This document shows positions 6,593 through 16,079 of a stretch of 64,000 bases of DNA, piece by piece. Positions within the stretch are counted from its first letter, which is position 1, and each line of letters begins with the position of its first letter. Position numbers and translations under genes: made by a program. The notes under the pieces were generated by a model, which worked only from the letters and a program-made list of their open reading frames with translations, did no database searches and was not told the origin of the DNA. This DNA comes from Chelativorans alearensis (lineage in GTDB: Bacteria > Pseudomonadota > Alphaproteobacteria > Rhizobiales > Rhizobiaceae): positions 1 through 64,000 of the forward strand of contig NZ_WQNI01000012.1 of the NCBI RefSeq assembly GCF_010993735.1, written 5' to 3'.

Positions 6593-9223
6593 GTGTATCG
6601 CATCATCATTTCCTGGATTGTTCTGCTATTGGGTGCGGTCTTGGCTGCAGGTGGCGTTTGGCTCGCCGCACTGGGCGGATCGTGGTTTTACCTCCTTTGG
6701 GGCGTGCTGCTCGTCGTTTCCGGCGCTCTTATCCTGGTGCGACGCGCCGTCGGCCTTACGGTTTACGGCATCTCGGTTCTGATCGCATTGGGATGGGCGT
6801 TGTGGGAAGTCGGCTTTGACTGGTGGGCGCTCACCGCCCGCGGCAGCCTGGTTATGGTGATCGGCATCCTTCTGCTGTTGCCGCCGCTGGTGCGGGCGAT
6901 GCATCCGCCGGGCGCCCCGCTGGCCCGCTATGATGCAAACAGCGTGGTGCTCGGCTTATCGATTCTCATCGCGGCGTCGGTGGGGATTTACTCGATATTC
7001 CAGTCGCCACACGAGGTCACGGAGATGTTCTCCGAAGAGAAGATGGCGTCCGAAAGTCAGCTTGACGCCGACATTCCCCCCGGTGAATGGCCAGCCTACG
7101 GTCGCACCTCTCATGGCAGGCGCTACTCGCCGCTGGCGCAGATCACGCCCGAGAACGTCTCGGACCTCGAGGTGGCCTGGCAGTATCAAACCGGCCAGAT
7201 ACGCGGAGAAGACGACCCTGACGAGACCACCTATGAGGTGACGCCGCTGAAGATCGGCGAGTCGCTCTTTGTCTGCACGCCGTTCAGTACGGTGATTGCT
7301 CTGGACCCGGTCACCGGCAAGGAGAAATGGCGCTTCGATCCGCAGCTCAGGCAACCTCCGACCCAGACCACGCAACACATGACCTGCCGCGGCGTTTCAT
7401 TTCACGCCGCCTCGCCCGACGACCTCCCCGCCACACCGCCTGGGGCGAGCTCGCCGCAGGCAGCCGCTCCACCCAATGAAGAGGGCTCGCCATCCGTGAG
7501 TCAGGCGCCCGCACAGGCGGCGCGCGAAGCCGACGGTACGGCTGCTACAACGGATGCCGCGCCCGAACCGGGGCAAGCAAATGCCGGAGCCGGCGAAGTG
7601 ACGACACAGGCTGCGCCCGTGCCGCAGAACATCGTCACCGGGCAAGCGCGACCGGATGCGCCAACGCCGGCCGTCGAGCGGGAAGAGCCGCCCGGCTCCG
7701 TAACCCTTACCGAGCAATGTATGAACAGGTTGTTCGTGCCGACTTCGGATGGACGACTGATCGCGATCAGCGCCGAGACGGGCGAAATCTGCCCAGGCTT
7801 CGGCGGTCGCGATGGGACCGTCAATCTGTGGGCCAACATGCCGAACGTAACGCCGGGCTCGTTCTACTCGACTTCACCACCGATCATCACGGAAGACGAC
7901 CTCGTGATCATCGGCGGCGCGATCAACGACAACGCCTCGGCCACCTCGCCATCTGGCGTCATTCGGGCCTATGATGCCTATACGGGCGCGCTCGTTTGGA
8001 ACTTCGACAGCAAGAGGCCCGAGGCGACGGAACCGATTCCCGCTGGAGAGACCTACAGCCAGAACGCGCCTAATTTCTGGAGCGTCGCAAGCTACGACCC
8101 CGAACGAGAGCTGGTCTTCATCCCCATGGGCAACGAATCGCCGGACCAGTTCGGCGCCAACCGGGGTGAGAACTCCGAGCGCTTCTCCTCCTCAATCCTG
8201 GCGCTTCACACCGCAACAGGCGAGGTCGCCTGGGTCTTCCAGACGGTGCACCATGACCTGTGGGACTACGACGTGCCGGCCCAGCCGAGCTTAGTTGAAC
8301 TCGCTGTCGACGGTGAAGAGGTGCCGGCGCTGGTAGCGCCGACCAAACAAGGCGATATCTTCGTGCTCAACAGAGAGACCGGCGAGCCCGTGCTTCCTGT
8401 TGAAGAACGTTCCGCTGGTGGGGATGCGGTCGAAGGAGACAGCGTAGCGCCTACGCAGCCGGCTTCCAGCCTGTCTTTCCGGCCAGAGCCTCTGACGGAA
8501 GCAATGATGTGGGGCGCGACGCCCATCGACCAGCTCTATTGCCGTATCCGCTTCCATCAGCTGCGATACCAGGGCATGTTCACCCCCCCTTCAACCCGGG
8601 AGACGATCGTCTACCCCGGCAATTTCGGCACTTTCAACTGGGGAGGCGTGGCGGTCGACCCCGAACGCGACATCATGTTCGGCATGCCCGTCTATCTCGC
8701 ATTCACCGTGGAACTCGTGCCGCGGCCGGATGATACTTCGCGCGTAGTGACGGAAGAGGGCGAACCGATCATCAACGAAAATTTCGGCGCCCCCTACGCA
8801 GCCAAGATGGGCCCGTTTTATTCGCCCCTCGACCTGCCTTGCCAACAACCGCCCTGGGGCTACGTTGCGGGGGTTGATCTTGGAAACGGAAAGACGGTTT
8901 ACAAGCACGTCAACGGTACGGTGCGCGACCTTGCACCATTTCCGATGCCCTTCGAGATGGGCGTCCCGGGTATTGGCGGGCCGATCGTCACAGCCGGTGG
9001 CGTCGCCTTTCTCAGCGGCGCCTTGGACTACTATGTACGAGGCTACGACCTGCGCACCGGTGAGGAAATCTGGCGTTCTCGACTGCCAGCGGGTGGCCAA
9101 GCTACACCCTCCACCTATGAAGGGGCGGACGGGCGCCAATATCTGGTTGTCGTAGCCGGCGGCCACGGCTCCACGGGAACGAAGCCGGGCGACTCCATAA
9201 TCGCCTATGCGCTGCCGCGGTAG
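6593..9223 (+). CDS. gcd: Membrane-bound PQQ-dependent glucose/quinate-type dehydrogenase
   Basis: This 876-residue quinoprotein oxidises an aldose or polyol in the periplasm and passes electrons to ubiquinone. Five membrane segments fill residues 1-140. A PQQ beta-propeller follows: WPAYGRTSHGRRYSPL, NVSDLEVAWQYQTG, TSPPIITEDDLVIIGG, VHHDLWDYDVPAQPSL near residue 553, PTKQGDIFVLNRETGEPV and the C-terminal RLPAGGQATPSTYE with GGHGSTGTKPGDSI. Residues about 273-368 form an Ala/Pro/Glu/Gln-rich, disorder-like insert between QHMTCRGVSFHA and TEQCMNRLFVPTSDGRL, far longer than the E. coli enzyme's segment. GTG at 6593 begins the first helix. A decayed partial copy lies at 3925. Glucose is the usual substrate, but quinate or shikimate is possible. 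Confidence 0.87.
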   Translation: MYRIIISWIVLLLGAVLAAGGVWLAALGGSWFYLLWGVLLVVSGALILVRRAVGLTVYGISVLIALGWALWEVGFDWWALTARGSLVMVIGILLLLPPLVRAMHPPGAPLARYDANSVVLGLSILIAASVGIYSIFQSPHEVTEMFSEEKMASESQLDADIPPGEWPAYGRTSHGRRYSPLAQITPENVSDLEVAWQYQTGQIRGEDDPDETTYEVTPLKIGESLFVCTPFSTVIALDPVTGKEKWRFDPQLRQPPTQTTQHMTCRGVSFHAASPDDLPATPPGASSPQAAAPPNEEGSPSVSQAPAQAAREADGTAATTDAAPEPGQANAGAGEVTTQAAPVPQNIVTGQARPDAPTPAVEREEPPGSVTLTEQCMNRLFVPTSDGRLIAISAETGEICPGFGGRDGTVNLWANMPNVTPGSFYSTSPPIITEDDLVIIGGAINDNASATSPSGVIRAYDAYTGALVWNFDSKRPEATEPIPAGETYSQNAPNFWSVASYDPERELVFIPMGNESPDQFGANRGENSERFSSSILALHTATGEVAWVFQTVHHDLWDYDVPAQPSLVELAVDGEEVPALVAPTKQGDIFVLNRETGEPVLPVEERSAGGDAVEGDSVAPTQPASSLSFRPEPLTEAMMWGATPIDQLYCRIRFHQLRYQGMFTPPSTRETIVYPGNFGTFNWGGVAVDPERDIMFGMPVYLAFTVELVPRPDDTSRVVTEEGEPIINENFGAPYAAKMGPFYSPLDLPCQQPPWGYVAGVDLGNGKTVYKHVNGTVRDLAPFPMPFEMGVPGIGGPIVTAGGVAFLSGALDYYVRGYDLRTGEEIWRSRLPAGGQATPSTYEGADGRQYLVVVAGGHGSTGTKPGDSIIAYALPR

Positions 9224-9252
9224 AGGAAGCCATAGGTGGAGAACCGCCGGGC

Positions 9253-9275
9253 GCGCGCTTGAGAGAAAAGCGCGC
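9253..9275 (+). terminator. Strong hairpin between gcd and the oxidase operon
   Basis: GCGCGCTT at 9253-9260 pairs perfectly with AAGCGCGC at 9268-9275 across a 7-base loop. No T-run follows, so it may be a Rho-aided end for gcd or a structure in the ctaC leader. Confidence 0.4.
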
Positions 9276-9323
9276 TCCAGTACTGCGCGGCAGCTCGCAA
9301 AGGTGCGGACGGGTCGTGACGTT

Positions 9324-10307
9324 ATGAAGGCGCAGAGTGTTGCTGCCTATCTTTTGCCTGTAGGCTGCCTTGTGGCTGGCTGCTCTGATGCGCAGTCGGT
9401 GCTGAACCCGCATGGCGCTGAAGCCGAGTCCATCGCGCTGCTGTTCTGGATAACGGCGATCGGTGGGGCCCTGATCTGGCTTGCCGTCGTCGGTGCACTG
9501 ATCTACGCGGGTCGGCGCCACAGAAAGCCCTACAGCCAGGCCTCGGCAGCTCGACTGGTTCTGTGGGCCGGGGCGGTTGTACCGAGCATCCTGCTCGCCG
9601 TTCTTCTGGGCTACGCGCTCGCTCTGATCCCCGACCTGCGGCCATTGGCGGCAAGCGCGGACGACGACCGGCTTCACATCGAGGTGATCGGCGAGCAGTT
9701 CTGGTGGCGCGTCATCTACCATCCGCCCGACGGCCAGCCGGTGGTTTCGGCAAACGAGGTGCGCCTGCCGGTGGGCGAGCGCGTCACCTTCAGCCTCAAG
9801 AGCACTGATGTCATCCATTCCTTCTGGATTCCGCCGCTCGGCGGCAAGATGGATATGATCCCGGGCCGTACCAACACCTTTTCGCTCAAGGCGACGAAAG
9901 CCGGGATCTTCCGCAGTCCTTGTACGGAATTCTGCGGACCCTCGCATGCGCTGATGGCCTTCACAGCCGTGGCGATGAAACCAGGCAGGTTCGACCGCTG
10001 GCTCGCGAACGAGGGAAAGGAAGCGGTAAACGGGAAACCGGGCCTTAAGCCATTCCTCGCCAATGGCTGCGGCGCGTGCCATGCAATCCGAGGGACGGAA
10101 GCAGACGGAGCGGTCGGGCCCGACCTGACGCATTTGGCTTCGCGAAAGACCCTGGCGGCAGGAAGCCTTCCCAATACCGAAGACGCGATCGCACGCTTCA
10201 TCGCCGAGCCGGACGAGGTGAAGCCCGGCGTCAGAATGCCCGCCTTCGGCATGCTCCCGCAGGATGAGATTGATGCGATCGCAGCTTATCTGGCGAGGCT
10301 CGAATGA
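9324..10307 (+). CDS. ctaC: Cytochrome c oxidase subunit II with fused cytochrome c domain (caa3-type)
   Basis: The 327-residue protein begins with a lipoprotein-like signal (LVAGC lipobox near residue 16-20). Two transmembrane helices and the periplasmic cupredoxin domain follow. CuA ligands are visible: H165 (VIHSFW), then C200, C204, H208 and M211 in CTEFCGPSHALM. A C-terminal cytochrome c domain carries CGACH at residues 249-253, with a distal Met probably in VRMPAFGM. It receives electrons from cytochrome c and feeds subunit I. The ATG at 9324 was chosen because it starts the signal peptide. Its stop overlaps the next start as ATGA. Confidence 0.92.
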   Translation: MKAQSVAAYLLPVGCLVAGCSDAQSVLNPHGAEAESIALLFWITAIGGALIWLAVVGALIYAGRRHRKPYSQASAARLVLWAGAVVPSILLAVLLGYALALIPDLRPLAASADDDRLHIEVIGEQFWWRVIYHPPDGQPVVSANEVRLPVGERVTFSLKSTDVIHSFWIPPLGGKMDMIPGRTNTFSLKATKAGIFRSPCTEFCGPSHALMAFTAVAMKPGRFDRWLANEGKEAVNGKPGLKPFLANGCGACHAIRGTEADGAVGPDLTHLASRKTLAAGSLPNTEDAIARFIAEPDEVKPGVRMPAFGMLPQDEIDAIAAYLARLE

Positions 10308-12820
10308 GCGCAGCCGATATGCACGAAGACAACACGCGCAAGGCGCAGGAAGAGCGCCTGCGCGCAGCCTGGATGGCGCCGCGCGGCTGGCGATACTTCA
10401 CGGCCGTGAACAACACACGGGTCGGCCTCTGGTACATCGTCACGGCCTTCACCTTCATGCTGTTCGCAGGCGTGCTGGCACTCTTGATGCGCGTTCAGCT
10501 CGCGGTGCCGAACAACAGCTTCCTATCGGCCGACTTCTTCAACCAAACCTTCACGCTGCACGGCACGGTGATGATGTTCCTCTTTGCCGTGCCGATCTTT
10601 GAGGCGGTGGCAATCACTGTCCTGCCACAGATGTTGGGCGCGCGCGACTTGCCCTTCCCGCGTCTTTCGGCCTTCGGCTACTGGAGTTTCGCGCTCGGTG
10701 GCGTGTTCGTCTGCGGCTCGATCTTCTTCGGCGCCGCACCCGATACGGGCTGGTTCATGTATCCGCCCCTCGCCACCGATCCGGAATATTCCGGTATCGG
10801 CGCCGACATCTGGCTGCTTGGGCTCTCCTTCATCGAGGTCGCCTCGATTGCTGCAGCCGTGGAACTCATTGTGGGTTTCCTGAAGTGTCGCCCTCCCGGT
10901 ATGCGCATCAACCTGACACCGCTTTACGGCTGGTACGTTCTGGTGGTGGCCGGCATGATCCTGTTCGCGTTTCCGCCGCTGATCGCCGGTGACATCCTGT
11001 TCGAGCTGGAACGGATGTTCGACTGGCCGTTCTTCGATCCTGAGCGCGGCGGCGATCCGCTGCTGTGGCAGCACCTGTTCTGGATCTTCGGCCATCCGGA
11101 GGTCTACATTATCTTTTTGCCGGCCATCGCGCTTCTGGCGATGATCGTGCCGACCTTCGCGCAACATCCCATCGTTGGCTACTCCTGGATCGTGCTCGCC
11201 GCCGTCGGCACCGGGTTCTTGAGCTTCGGCTTGTGGGTACACCACATGTTCACGACCGGTCTGCCCTCGATCTCGCTCGGCTTCTTCTCCGCCGCCTCCG
11301 AAGCAGTCGCGATCCCCACCGGCGTCCAAATCTTCGTCTTCCTGGCCACCCTGCTTGCCGGACGCGTCGTCTTTTCAGTACCGATGCTGTTTGCGGCCGG
11401 CGCCCTCGCGATCTTCGTCATCGGCGGCCTGACCGGCGTCATGGTCGCGTTGGCGCCGTTCGACTGGCAGGCTCACGACACCTATTTCGTCGTCGCACAT
11501 CTGCACTACACACTGATCGGCGGCATGCTGTTTCCGACCTTCGCCGGGCTCTACTATTTCTATCCCGTAATGAGGGGCCGCATGCTGTCGGCACGGCTCG
11601 GAAAGACCGGCTTCTGGCTGATGTTCGTCGGCTTCAACGTGGCCTTCTTTCCCATGCATATCGCCGGCCTGCGCGGCATGCCGCGACGGGTCTTCACCTA
11701 TCCCGACGAGATCGGCTTTAACGTCCTCAATCTTGTCTCGACCATCGGCGCCTTCGTCTTCGCGAGCGGCGTGCTCGTTGTCATCTGGGCGATCGCTCGC
11801 CCGAAACGCAACGAGCCATATGCCGGGCGCAATCCCTGGAACGCCGGAACGCTCGAATGGCTGATCGAGATGCCGGGCGAGGACTGGGGTGTGCGTTCGG
11901 TACCGATCATCGAAAGCCGCTATCCGCTCTGGGACCAGAAGAATCTGATGCGCGACGTCGACGCCGGCCGCTTCTACCTGGCGGATGCCGCGGAAGGTCG
12001 GCGTGAAACGCTCGTGACCAGCGTCCTCGACGGCGATCCGGTCCAATGCCTGCGCTTACCAGGTCCGGCCTATGTCACGATCCTAGCAGCCTTCTCCCTC
12101 GGCGGTGTCTTCATCTTCCTCACCTATCACTGGTGGATCGCCGCCCTTGTCAGCGGCGCGATCTGTGCAGTCTGCATTCTTTACTGGCTTTGGACCGGAA
12201 CCGCGGAAATCCCCGAGAAGCGTGAGAAGAATGTCGGCCTCGGCCTGACGCTGCCGCTCTATGTCTCGGGGCCACGTTCCGTCGGCTGGTGGGCGATGTT
12301 CATCACAATGGTCGGCGACGGCACTGCGCTCGCCAGCCTCATCTTCGGTTACTTTTTCTATTGGACGGTGCATCGGGGCTTCATCGCGGCGGCAGCCGGT
12401 CCGGGTGCCTTCTGGCCCATTGTCGGCATTGCGCTGTTTGCGGCGACGTGGGGCGCGATGCTCGGCGCACTGGCTGCCAACACGCGCGGCTCCGCGTCGG
12501 GTCAGCGGCTTCTGCTGATCCTTTCGCTGCTTATGGCTGTGTTGGGCAGCCTTGCCGGTCTCGCCGGTCCGTGGACGCACGCGATGACACCTTCCAGCCA
12601 TGCATATCCCGCAATCGTGTGGACGCTGGTCATCTGGGTCGCGGTTCACGGCGCGGTCGGGGCCGTAATGCAGGGGTATTGCCTGGCACGCAGCCTGGCG
12701 GGACGGCTTACGCGCGACCACGACATAGACCTGCGGAATGTCGTGCTCTACTGGCACTTCATGCTCGTCTCGGCGGTCCTGACATTTGTCGTCGTCGGCC
12801 TCTTTCCTCTGGCCTTGTGA
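10304..12820 (+). CDS. ctaD: Cytochrome c oxidase subunit I/III fusion
   Basis: This 838-residue integral membrane protein holds the haem-copper catalytic subunit (residues about 25-560) fused to subunit III helices (about 590-838). Ligands and channel residues are seen in LHGTVMMFLFAVP (haem His), IFGHPEVY (CuB His and the cross-linked Tyr), WVHHMF (two CuB His) and VVAHLHYTLIGG (haem a3 and haem a His). It reduces O2 to water and pumps protons. The I-III fusion is known in caa3-type oxidases of alphaproteobacteria. Translation is coupled to ctaC by a 4-base ATGA overlap; ATG 10319 is an alternative start. A reader expecting separate ctaD and ctaE should treat this as both. Confidence 0.92.
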   Translation: MSAADMHEDNTRKAQEERLRAAWMAPRGWRYFTAVNNTRVGLWYIVTAFTFMLFAGVLALLMRVQLAVPNNSFLSADFFNQTFTLHGTVMMFLFAVPIFEAVAITVLPQMLGARDLPFPRLSAFGYWSFALGGVFVCGSIFFGAAPDTGWFMYPPLATDPEYSGIGADIWLLGLSFIEVASIAAAVELIVGFLKCRPPGMRINLTPLYGWYVLVVAGMILFAFPPLIAGDILFELERMFDWPFFDPERGGDPLLWQHLFWIFGHPEVYIIFLPAIALLAMIVPTFAQHPIVGYSWIVLAAVGTGFLSFGLWVHHMFTTGLPSISLGFFSAASEAVAIPTGVQIFVFLATLLAGRVVFSVPMLFAAGALAIFVIGGLTGVMVALAPFDWQAHDTYFVVAHLHYTLIGGMLFPTFAGLYYFYPVMRGRMLSARLGKTGFWLMFVGFNVAFFPMHIAGLRGMPRRVFTYPDEIGFNVLNLVSTIGAFVFASGVLVVIWAIARPKRNEPYAGRNPWNAGTLEWLIEMPGEDWGVRSVPIIESRYPLWDQKNLMRDVDAGRFYLADAAEGRRETLVTSVLDGDPVQCLRLPGPAYVTILAAFSLGGVFIFLTYHWWIAALVSGAICAVCILYWLWTGTAEIPEKREKNVGLGLTLPLYVSGPRSVGWWAMFITMVGDGTALASLIFGYFFYWTVHRGFIAAAAGPGAFWPIVGIALFAATWGAMLGALAANTRGSASGQRLLLILSLLMAVLGSLAGLAGPWTHAMTPSSHAYPAIVWTLVIWVAVHGAVGAVMQGYCLARSLAGRLTRDHDIDLRNVVLYWHFMLVSAVLTFVVVGLFPLAL

Positions 12821-12827
12821 GGCGGTG

Positions 12828-13208
12828 ATGCGGCTTGTTCCGAAAGAGATCGAAAGCCTTTGGACGCTCTTCACCGCGCCGGCTGTCTGGGCAGCGCATT
12901 TTCTGCTCTGCTACGTCGGGGCGGCCGTCTATTGTGCCAAGCGCTCCTCGTGGGGTTTCGGTTTCGAGTGGGTGCGCGTCGGGATAGGCGTTGCGACACT
13001 GCTGGCCCTTACGATGATCCTCGTGTCGGCCTGGCTGGCATGGCGGCAATGGGGATTCGGCGCGCAAGACCCGCCGCACGACCGCCCGACCGGACATGAC
13101 AGGCGCAGTTTCCAGGGACTTGCGACCTTGCTGCTTTCAGGGCTGAGTTTTGTGGCGGTCATCTATACCGCCATGCCGGCACTGGTGATCGCGGAGTGCA
13201 ACCCATGA
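12828..13208 (+). CDS. Small three-helix membrane protein of the oxidase operon
   Basis: The 126-residue product has three hydrophobic segments (about residues 12-34, 46-68 and 92-115) and begins MRLVPKEIESLWTLFTAPAVW. It sits between the oxidase catalytic gene and the ctaG-like gene, overlapping the latter by ATGA. It could act as a small oxidase subunit (subunit IV-like) or assembly partner. No conserved metal site is seen, and the role is inferred only from context. Confidence 0.7.
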   Translation: MRLVPKEIESLWTLFTAPAVWAAHFLLCYVGAAVYCAKRSSWGFGFEWVRVGIGVATLLALTMILVSAWLAWRQWGFGAQDPPHDRPTGHDRRSFQGLATLLLSGLSFVAVIYTAMPALVIAECNP

Positions 13209-13849
13209 AGCGCATCGCTTTGATCGCTGGGGTCGCCGTCCTTGCCGTTGTCTGGGGCGTGCCTTTCACGGGCCTGCTCGAGGCCTCCTTCACACGCCAT
13301 ATGCTCACCCATATGGGTGTCGTGGCTGTGGCAGCACCACTGCTGGGCATCGGTCTTTCGGGAACCCGTCTCGACGCATCCGATCATCTACCGGTTCTCC
13401 TCTCGCCGGTCGTCGCCTCCCTTCTCGACCTTGTCGTGGTGTGGCTGTGGCATGTTCCGGCGATGCGGATGCTGGTCGCGGCATCGCCACTCGCCGCTGT
13501 CGCAGAGCAGGCGAGTTTTCTCGTCGCGGGCCTGGTTCTCTGGCTCGCCTGCCTTGGCAGCCGAAATGCGGCCGATAGCGACAGGCGCCGCGCCGCCGGC
13601 GCGTTCGGCTTGCTCCTGACATCGGTGCATATGACCCTGCTCGGTGCCCTCCTCGCGCTTGCGCCGCGGCCGCTCTACGGTTTCGACACCGTGACCTGCT
13701 TCGGAGTCCCATTGTCAGGGGCGCAGGACCAGCAGCTCGGTGGAGCCGTCATGCTGTTCATCGGGGCGGTTGTCTATACGGCGGGCGGCCTGGCTCTGCT
13801 CGCTCGGGTACTGAGGCGTCCGGAACCGGTGGAGGGCGCCGCACGATGA
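13205..13849 (+). CDS. ctaG: CtaG-like cytochrome c oxidase assembly membrane protein
   Basis: The 214-residue multi-pass protein matches the caa3_CtaG family: FTRHMLTHMGVV near residue 30, VVWLWHVPAMRMLVA near 80, LLTSVHMTLLGALLAL and the terminal GAQDQQLGGAVMLFIGA. Several conserved His residues face the membrane and may handle copper or support assembly of caa3 oxidases. This family differs from the Cox11-type protein also called CtaG in other bacteria, so the symbol should be read in the Bacillus sense. Start and stop both overlap neighbours by 4 bases. Confidence 0.8.
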   Translation: MKRIALIAGVAVLAVVWGVPFTGLLEASFTRHMLTHMGVVAVAAPLLGIGLSGTRLDASDHLPVLLSPVVASLLDLVVVWLWHVPAMRMLVAASPLAAVAEQASFLVAGLVLWLACLGSRNAADSDRRRAAGAFGLLLTSVHMTLLGALLALAPRPLYGFDTVTCFGVPLSGAQDQQLGGAVMLFIGAVVYTAGGLALLARVLRRPEPVEGAAR

Positions 13850-14967
13850 AGCTAAACGTCAATCGGCACCGCATCGCCGTCCGTATCAACTGGAAGTATA
13901 TTGCAATTGGGCTCGCGGTCCTCCCCTTTGCGGCAGTGTTCGTTGCTTGGCTCGGCTTCTTCAACATCGGCGCTGCAAGCGGCCACTGGAGGATTACCGA
14001 ACTGTTCCTGCAGTTGGCGATGCGTTCCGCTGTCAGGACCTACGCGATCGGGATTGAGGAACCGGAAGCGTTCGACAGAGGCGCCATTCTGCCTGCCGCC
14101 GGGCACTTCGCCAGAGGCTGCGCCACCTGCCACGGCGCGCCGGGCGAGCCGCGCCCTGCCATGGTGAAGGCCATGCTGCCCAGGCCGCCGAGGCTTGAGC
14201 GCGCCGTACACGCATGGGACGATGCCCAGCTTTTCCGTATCGTGAAGCGCGGCATCCGCTTCACCGGGATGCCAGCCTGGCCCACACAGATGCGCGACGA
14301 CGAGGTCTGGGGAATGGTGGCCTTCCTGCGCCGGTTGCCGGACCTTGATCCTGAGGAGTACCGTAATCTCGCCTACGGACCAGCCAAGCGATCGCGGGCG
14401 AGCGGCTTCAACGGCTCCTTCGATGCGGCCCTTGCGGGCTGTGCTCGCTGTCACGGAATGGACGGCCTCGGCAGGAGCGCATTCGTGCCGGTGATCGCCG
14501 GACAACATCGGGCCTACTTCGTGGAAAGCCTTCGCGCTTATGCAGCGGGCGAACGGGCAAGCGGGATCATGGAACTGGCAGCGACGGAGGCTGACAGGAA
14601 ACTGTGGCAGCGCCTGGCAGAGTACTACGCTTCACTGCCTGCCACCGAGGACGAGCAGAGTGCCGCAGATGCCGAACGCATCGCGCGCGGACGCCGGATA
14701 GCGCAATACGGTGTGCCTCGGCGCGACATCCCCGCCTGCCTCGGCTGCCATGGGCGGCCGGACCGCAATCCCGTCTATCCGCAGCTCGACGGACAGAAGC
14801 GCCCTTATCTCGAAAATCAGCTGCGCCTGTTCGCAGAAGGCGAGCGCGGCGGGACGGACTACGCTCATCTGATGACGGAATTCGCCTCCCGGCTCGAGCG
14901 AAAGGAGATCGAAAGCCTCGCGGCCTATTTCGCCAGCCGACAAGTGCAGCGTGGGAAAGCGGAGTAG
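13846..14967 (+). CDS. Membrane-anchored tri-haem cytochrome c
   Basis: The 373-residue protein has one N-terminal transmembrane anchor (about residues 18-40) and a periplasmic part with three CxxCH haem sites: CATCH at 92-96, CARCH at 199-203 and CLGCH at 298-302. The first domain resembles a single-haem class I cytochrome. The last two resemble the di-haem cytochrome c4 / alcohol-dehydrogenase-subunit type. As last gene of the coupled oxidase operon, it is a likely electron donor to the fused cytochrome c of subunit II. It might also link the PQQ dehydrogenase upstream, though that enzyme normally reduces quinone. Confidence 0.85.
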   Translation: MKLNVNRHRIAVRINWKYIAIGLAVLPFAAVFVAWLGFFNIGAASGHWRITELFLQLAMRSAVRTYAIGIEEPEAFDRGAILPAAGHFARGCATCHGAPGEPRPAMVKAMLPRPPRLERAVHAWDDAQLFRIVKRGIRFTGMPAWPTQMRDDEVWGMVAFLRRLPDLDPEEYRNLAYGPAKRSRASGFNGSFDAALAGCARCHGMDGLGRSAFVPVIAGQHRAYFVESLRAYAAGERASGIMELAATEADRKLWQRLAEYYASLPATEDEQSAADAERIARGRRIAQYGVPRRDIPACLGCHGRPDRNPVYPQLDGQKRPYLENQLRLFAEGERGGTDYAHLMTEFASRLERKEIESLAAYFASRQVQRGKAE

Positions 14968-15124
14968 GCGCCTTCTCGCCGCAACCCGTGGATGTGCTAA
15001 GGTTGTCTGTCCGCAAAACGCGGCTGACGCGGAAGTCGAGGCTGCACGGACTGTCGCGCAAGGTATGCAGCGCTGCGCTCAATATGTGCCACGCGACCTT
15101 CCGGTCGTCGCCATGCTCCTTCAA

Positions 15125-15685
15125 TCAAGTTCTGAGCCTGCGTATCCAATCGCGGAAATCGATAATCATGTCCGCCAAGAACTTCTTGGTCTCTTCGTCC
15201 TGCAACCGGCCATCGTCGTCGAATTTTTCGCCGGCCCGGAATATCAACACCTCCGAACTGGCCAGAAGCGGCATTGCATTATAGTAAGCGACCTGACGTA
15301 GATGCGCCTGCGCGCGGGCCGTGCCTATCATGCTGGGAGTGGCGCCCATGATCGCCGCGGGCTTCTTGTAGATCGACGATTTGCGCTCTGGGCGAGACAG
15401 CCAATCGATCGCGTTCTTGAGCACGCCTGGGATACTGTAGTTGTACTCTGGTGTTGAAAACAGCACGCCATCCACCGGCCTGATTGTCTCATGCAGACGG
15501 ACGACCGGATCGGGAAACCCCTTGGCCTCGACGTCCTCGTTGAACAGCGGAATATCCTCAAGTGTGATGATATCGATTTCGATGTCCTCAGGGGCCAGAT
15601 TGGCAGCGGCTCTCAGCGCAGCTGTATTGTAGGAGCCCTTTCGCAGGCTTCCTGATACGCCGGCAATTCGAGTGGCACCCTTCAT
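15125..15685 (-). CDS. NADPH-dependent FMN reductase / flavodoxin-like quinone reductase
   Basis: The 186-residue flavoprotein starts MKGATRIAGVSGSLRKGSYN, with the phosphate-binding loop GSLRKGS at about residues 10-16. FSTPEYNYSIPGVLKNAIDWLSR and YKKPAAIMGATPSMIGTARAQ are family hallmarks. Members reduce FMN, quinones, azo dyes or chromate with NAD(P)H. The start at 15685 has GGAG 6 bases upstream; longer frames lack family sequence. A GGAAC-N17-AGTT element ends 29 bases upstream, fitting control by a general stress sigma factor. Confidence 0.87.
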   Translation of the reverse strand: MKGATRIAGVSGSLRKGSYNTAALRAAANLAPEDIEIDIITLEDIPLFNEDVEAKGFPDPVVRLHETIRPVDGVLFSTPEYNYSIPGVLKNAIDWLSRPERKSSIYKKPAAIMGATPSMIGTARAQAHLRQVAYYNAMPLLASSEVLIFRAGEKFDDDGRLQDEETKKFLADMIIDFRDWIRRLRT

Positions 15686-15714
15686 TGATATCTCCATCGC
15701 GAGCTTTTCAGCCA

Positions 15715-15740
15715 AACTCATTGTGTCGCGTTGGTGTTCC
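15715..15740 (-). promoter_or_regulatory. EcfG-like promoter candidate (GGAAC-N17-AGTT)
   Basis: GGAAC lies at 15740-15736 and AGTT at 15718-15715, ending 29 bases before the FMN reductase start. The rest of 15741-16079 shows no gene. A looser GGAAC-N19-TT at 15950-15975 points towards the aldehyde dehydrogenase. Confidence 0.42.
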
Positions 15741-16079
15741 ACCCCGTTGTCCAGAACCAGAAGCGATGACCAGCGCGCTCGACGATCCGGTTGGGAATCG
15801 AGCGCATACCAAGAATATTTTTCCGTCGGAACTGGAGGAAATGGCCTCCACGCAAACGAACGGGCGAGCCAAACCTGAAGTCGAAGTCCTGAGGCCATGG
15901 ATTGGGGCGGTCAACGACCTTTCTCCCCTCGCTCATCAAAGTATTGGAACATACCTGCGCACCCCGGGATTGGGCGGTCGATGCCTGCCGCCGGGGAACC
16001 CATCCATCGGTTGCTGAGGGCCGATATGGTGCGGGGCGTCAATAGATGTCGACACCACTCAGGCACCGAGGACAAGCCG

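Noticed and set aside
13205-13849. Cox11-type CtaG copper chaperone
   Set aside because: It is a multi-pass membrane protein of the caa3_CtaG family, without the single-helix Cox11 fold or its CFCF motif.
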